A DNA stretch of 40,784 nucleotides from JAVBOP01 sp031550405 (GTDB taxonomy: Bacteria; Bacteroidota; Ignavibacteria; Kapaibacteriales; UBA2268): the NCBI GenBank assembly GCA_031550405.1, contig JAVBOP010000075.1, forward strand, positions 1 to 40,784. The letters are read 5' to 3'. The notes under the pieces were generated by a model. It was not told where the DNA came from, did no database searches, and saw only the letters and a program-made list of their open reading frames with translations. The translations under genes and the position numbers were made by a program. Each line of letters begins with the position of its first letter. Position 1 is the first letter of the stretch. This document shows positions 40,757 to 40,784 of this stretch, piece by piece.

Positions 40757-40784
40757 AAGACAACCTCCTTTCAATAAAATAAAA

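Noticed and set aside
1..40784. tRNA or rRNA genes
   Set aside because: No cloverleaf-like segment or rRNA signature was noticed in any gap; the gaps are short and AT-rich.

Overview
The window looks like a low-GC member of the Bacteroidota/Chlorobi (FCB) lineage, perhaps an Ignavibacteria- or Kapabacteria-type genome. The signs are tandem promoters of the TTTG-N20-TAnnTTTG type ahead of rpsL, many secreted or lipid-anchored proteins with a Cys lipobox, an OmpA/Omp85 outer membrane, L36 and S14 without zinc ligands, and mixed use of Shine-Dalgarno sites. The exact phylum is inference.

Left part (1-11.5 kb, all genes on the minus strand). Two outer-membrane proteins come first. A partial complex I operon follows, in the order nuoJ - SRPBCC protein - nuoK - nuoC - nuoD, and ends in a strong hairpin terminator. 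Upstream lies an accessory stretch of small genes: a lipoprotein, a PIN toxin-antitoxin pair, a frameshifted lipoprotein, a GyrI-like protein, a four-helix membrane protein, a methyltransferase with a frameshifted PmeII-like restriction enzyme, and then gcvPA. Almost every gap here holds one copy of the same 21-bp AT-rich element, which begins TTTATGAATATTTTTTAATA. Ten copies were found in the window, eight of them identical, and each accessory gene or gene pair is bracketed by copies in one orientation.

Middle part (11.6-18.3 kb, plus strand): murQ, a zinc-type ABC-transporter binding lipoprotein, an orphan TPR histidine kinase, and a large barrel/OmpA protein.

Ribosomal superoperon (18.3-38.5 kb, plus strand): str (rpsL, rpsG, fusA, tuf), S10, spc and alpha clusters run without interruption and end in one clear intrinsic terminator after rplQ. 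rpsD and adk are missing from their usual places. L5 carries an N-terminal extension and L17 a C-terminal one. Several AT-rich perfect inverted repeats sit in internal gaps. A secreted Cys-rich gene, now frameshifted, has been inserted between infA and rpmJ and ends in a copy of the 21-bp element.

Right end (38.6-40.8 kb, minus strand): a lipoprotein with two aspartyl-protease-like lobes, a frameshifted putative lipoprotein, and an odd leader with a strong Shine-Dalgarno site, a 10-codon ORF and a hairpin.

The most interesting patterns are the gene-by-gene spacing of the 21-bp element and four single-base frame breaks. The breaks are confined to accessory genes, while more than 30 housekeeping genes are intact. 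No tRNA, rRNA, CRISPR array or transposase gene was seen.
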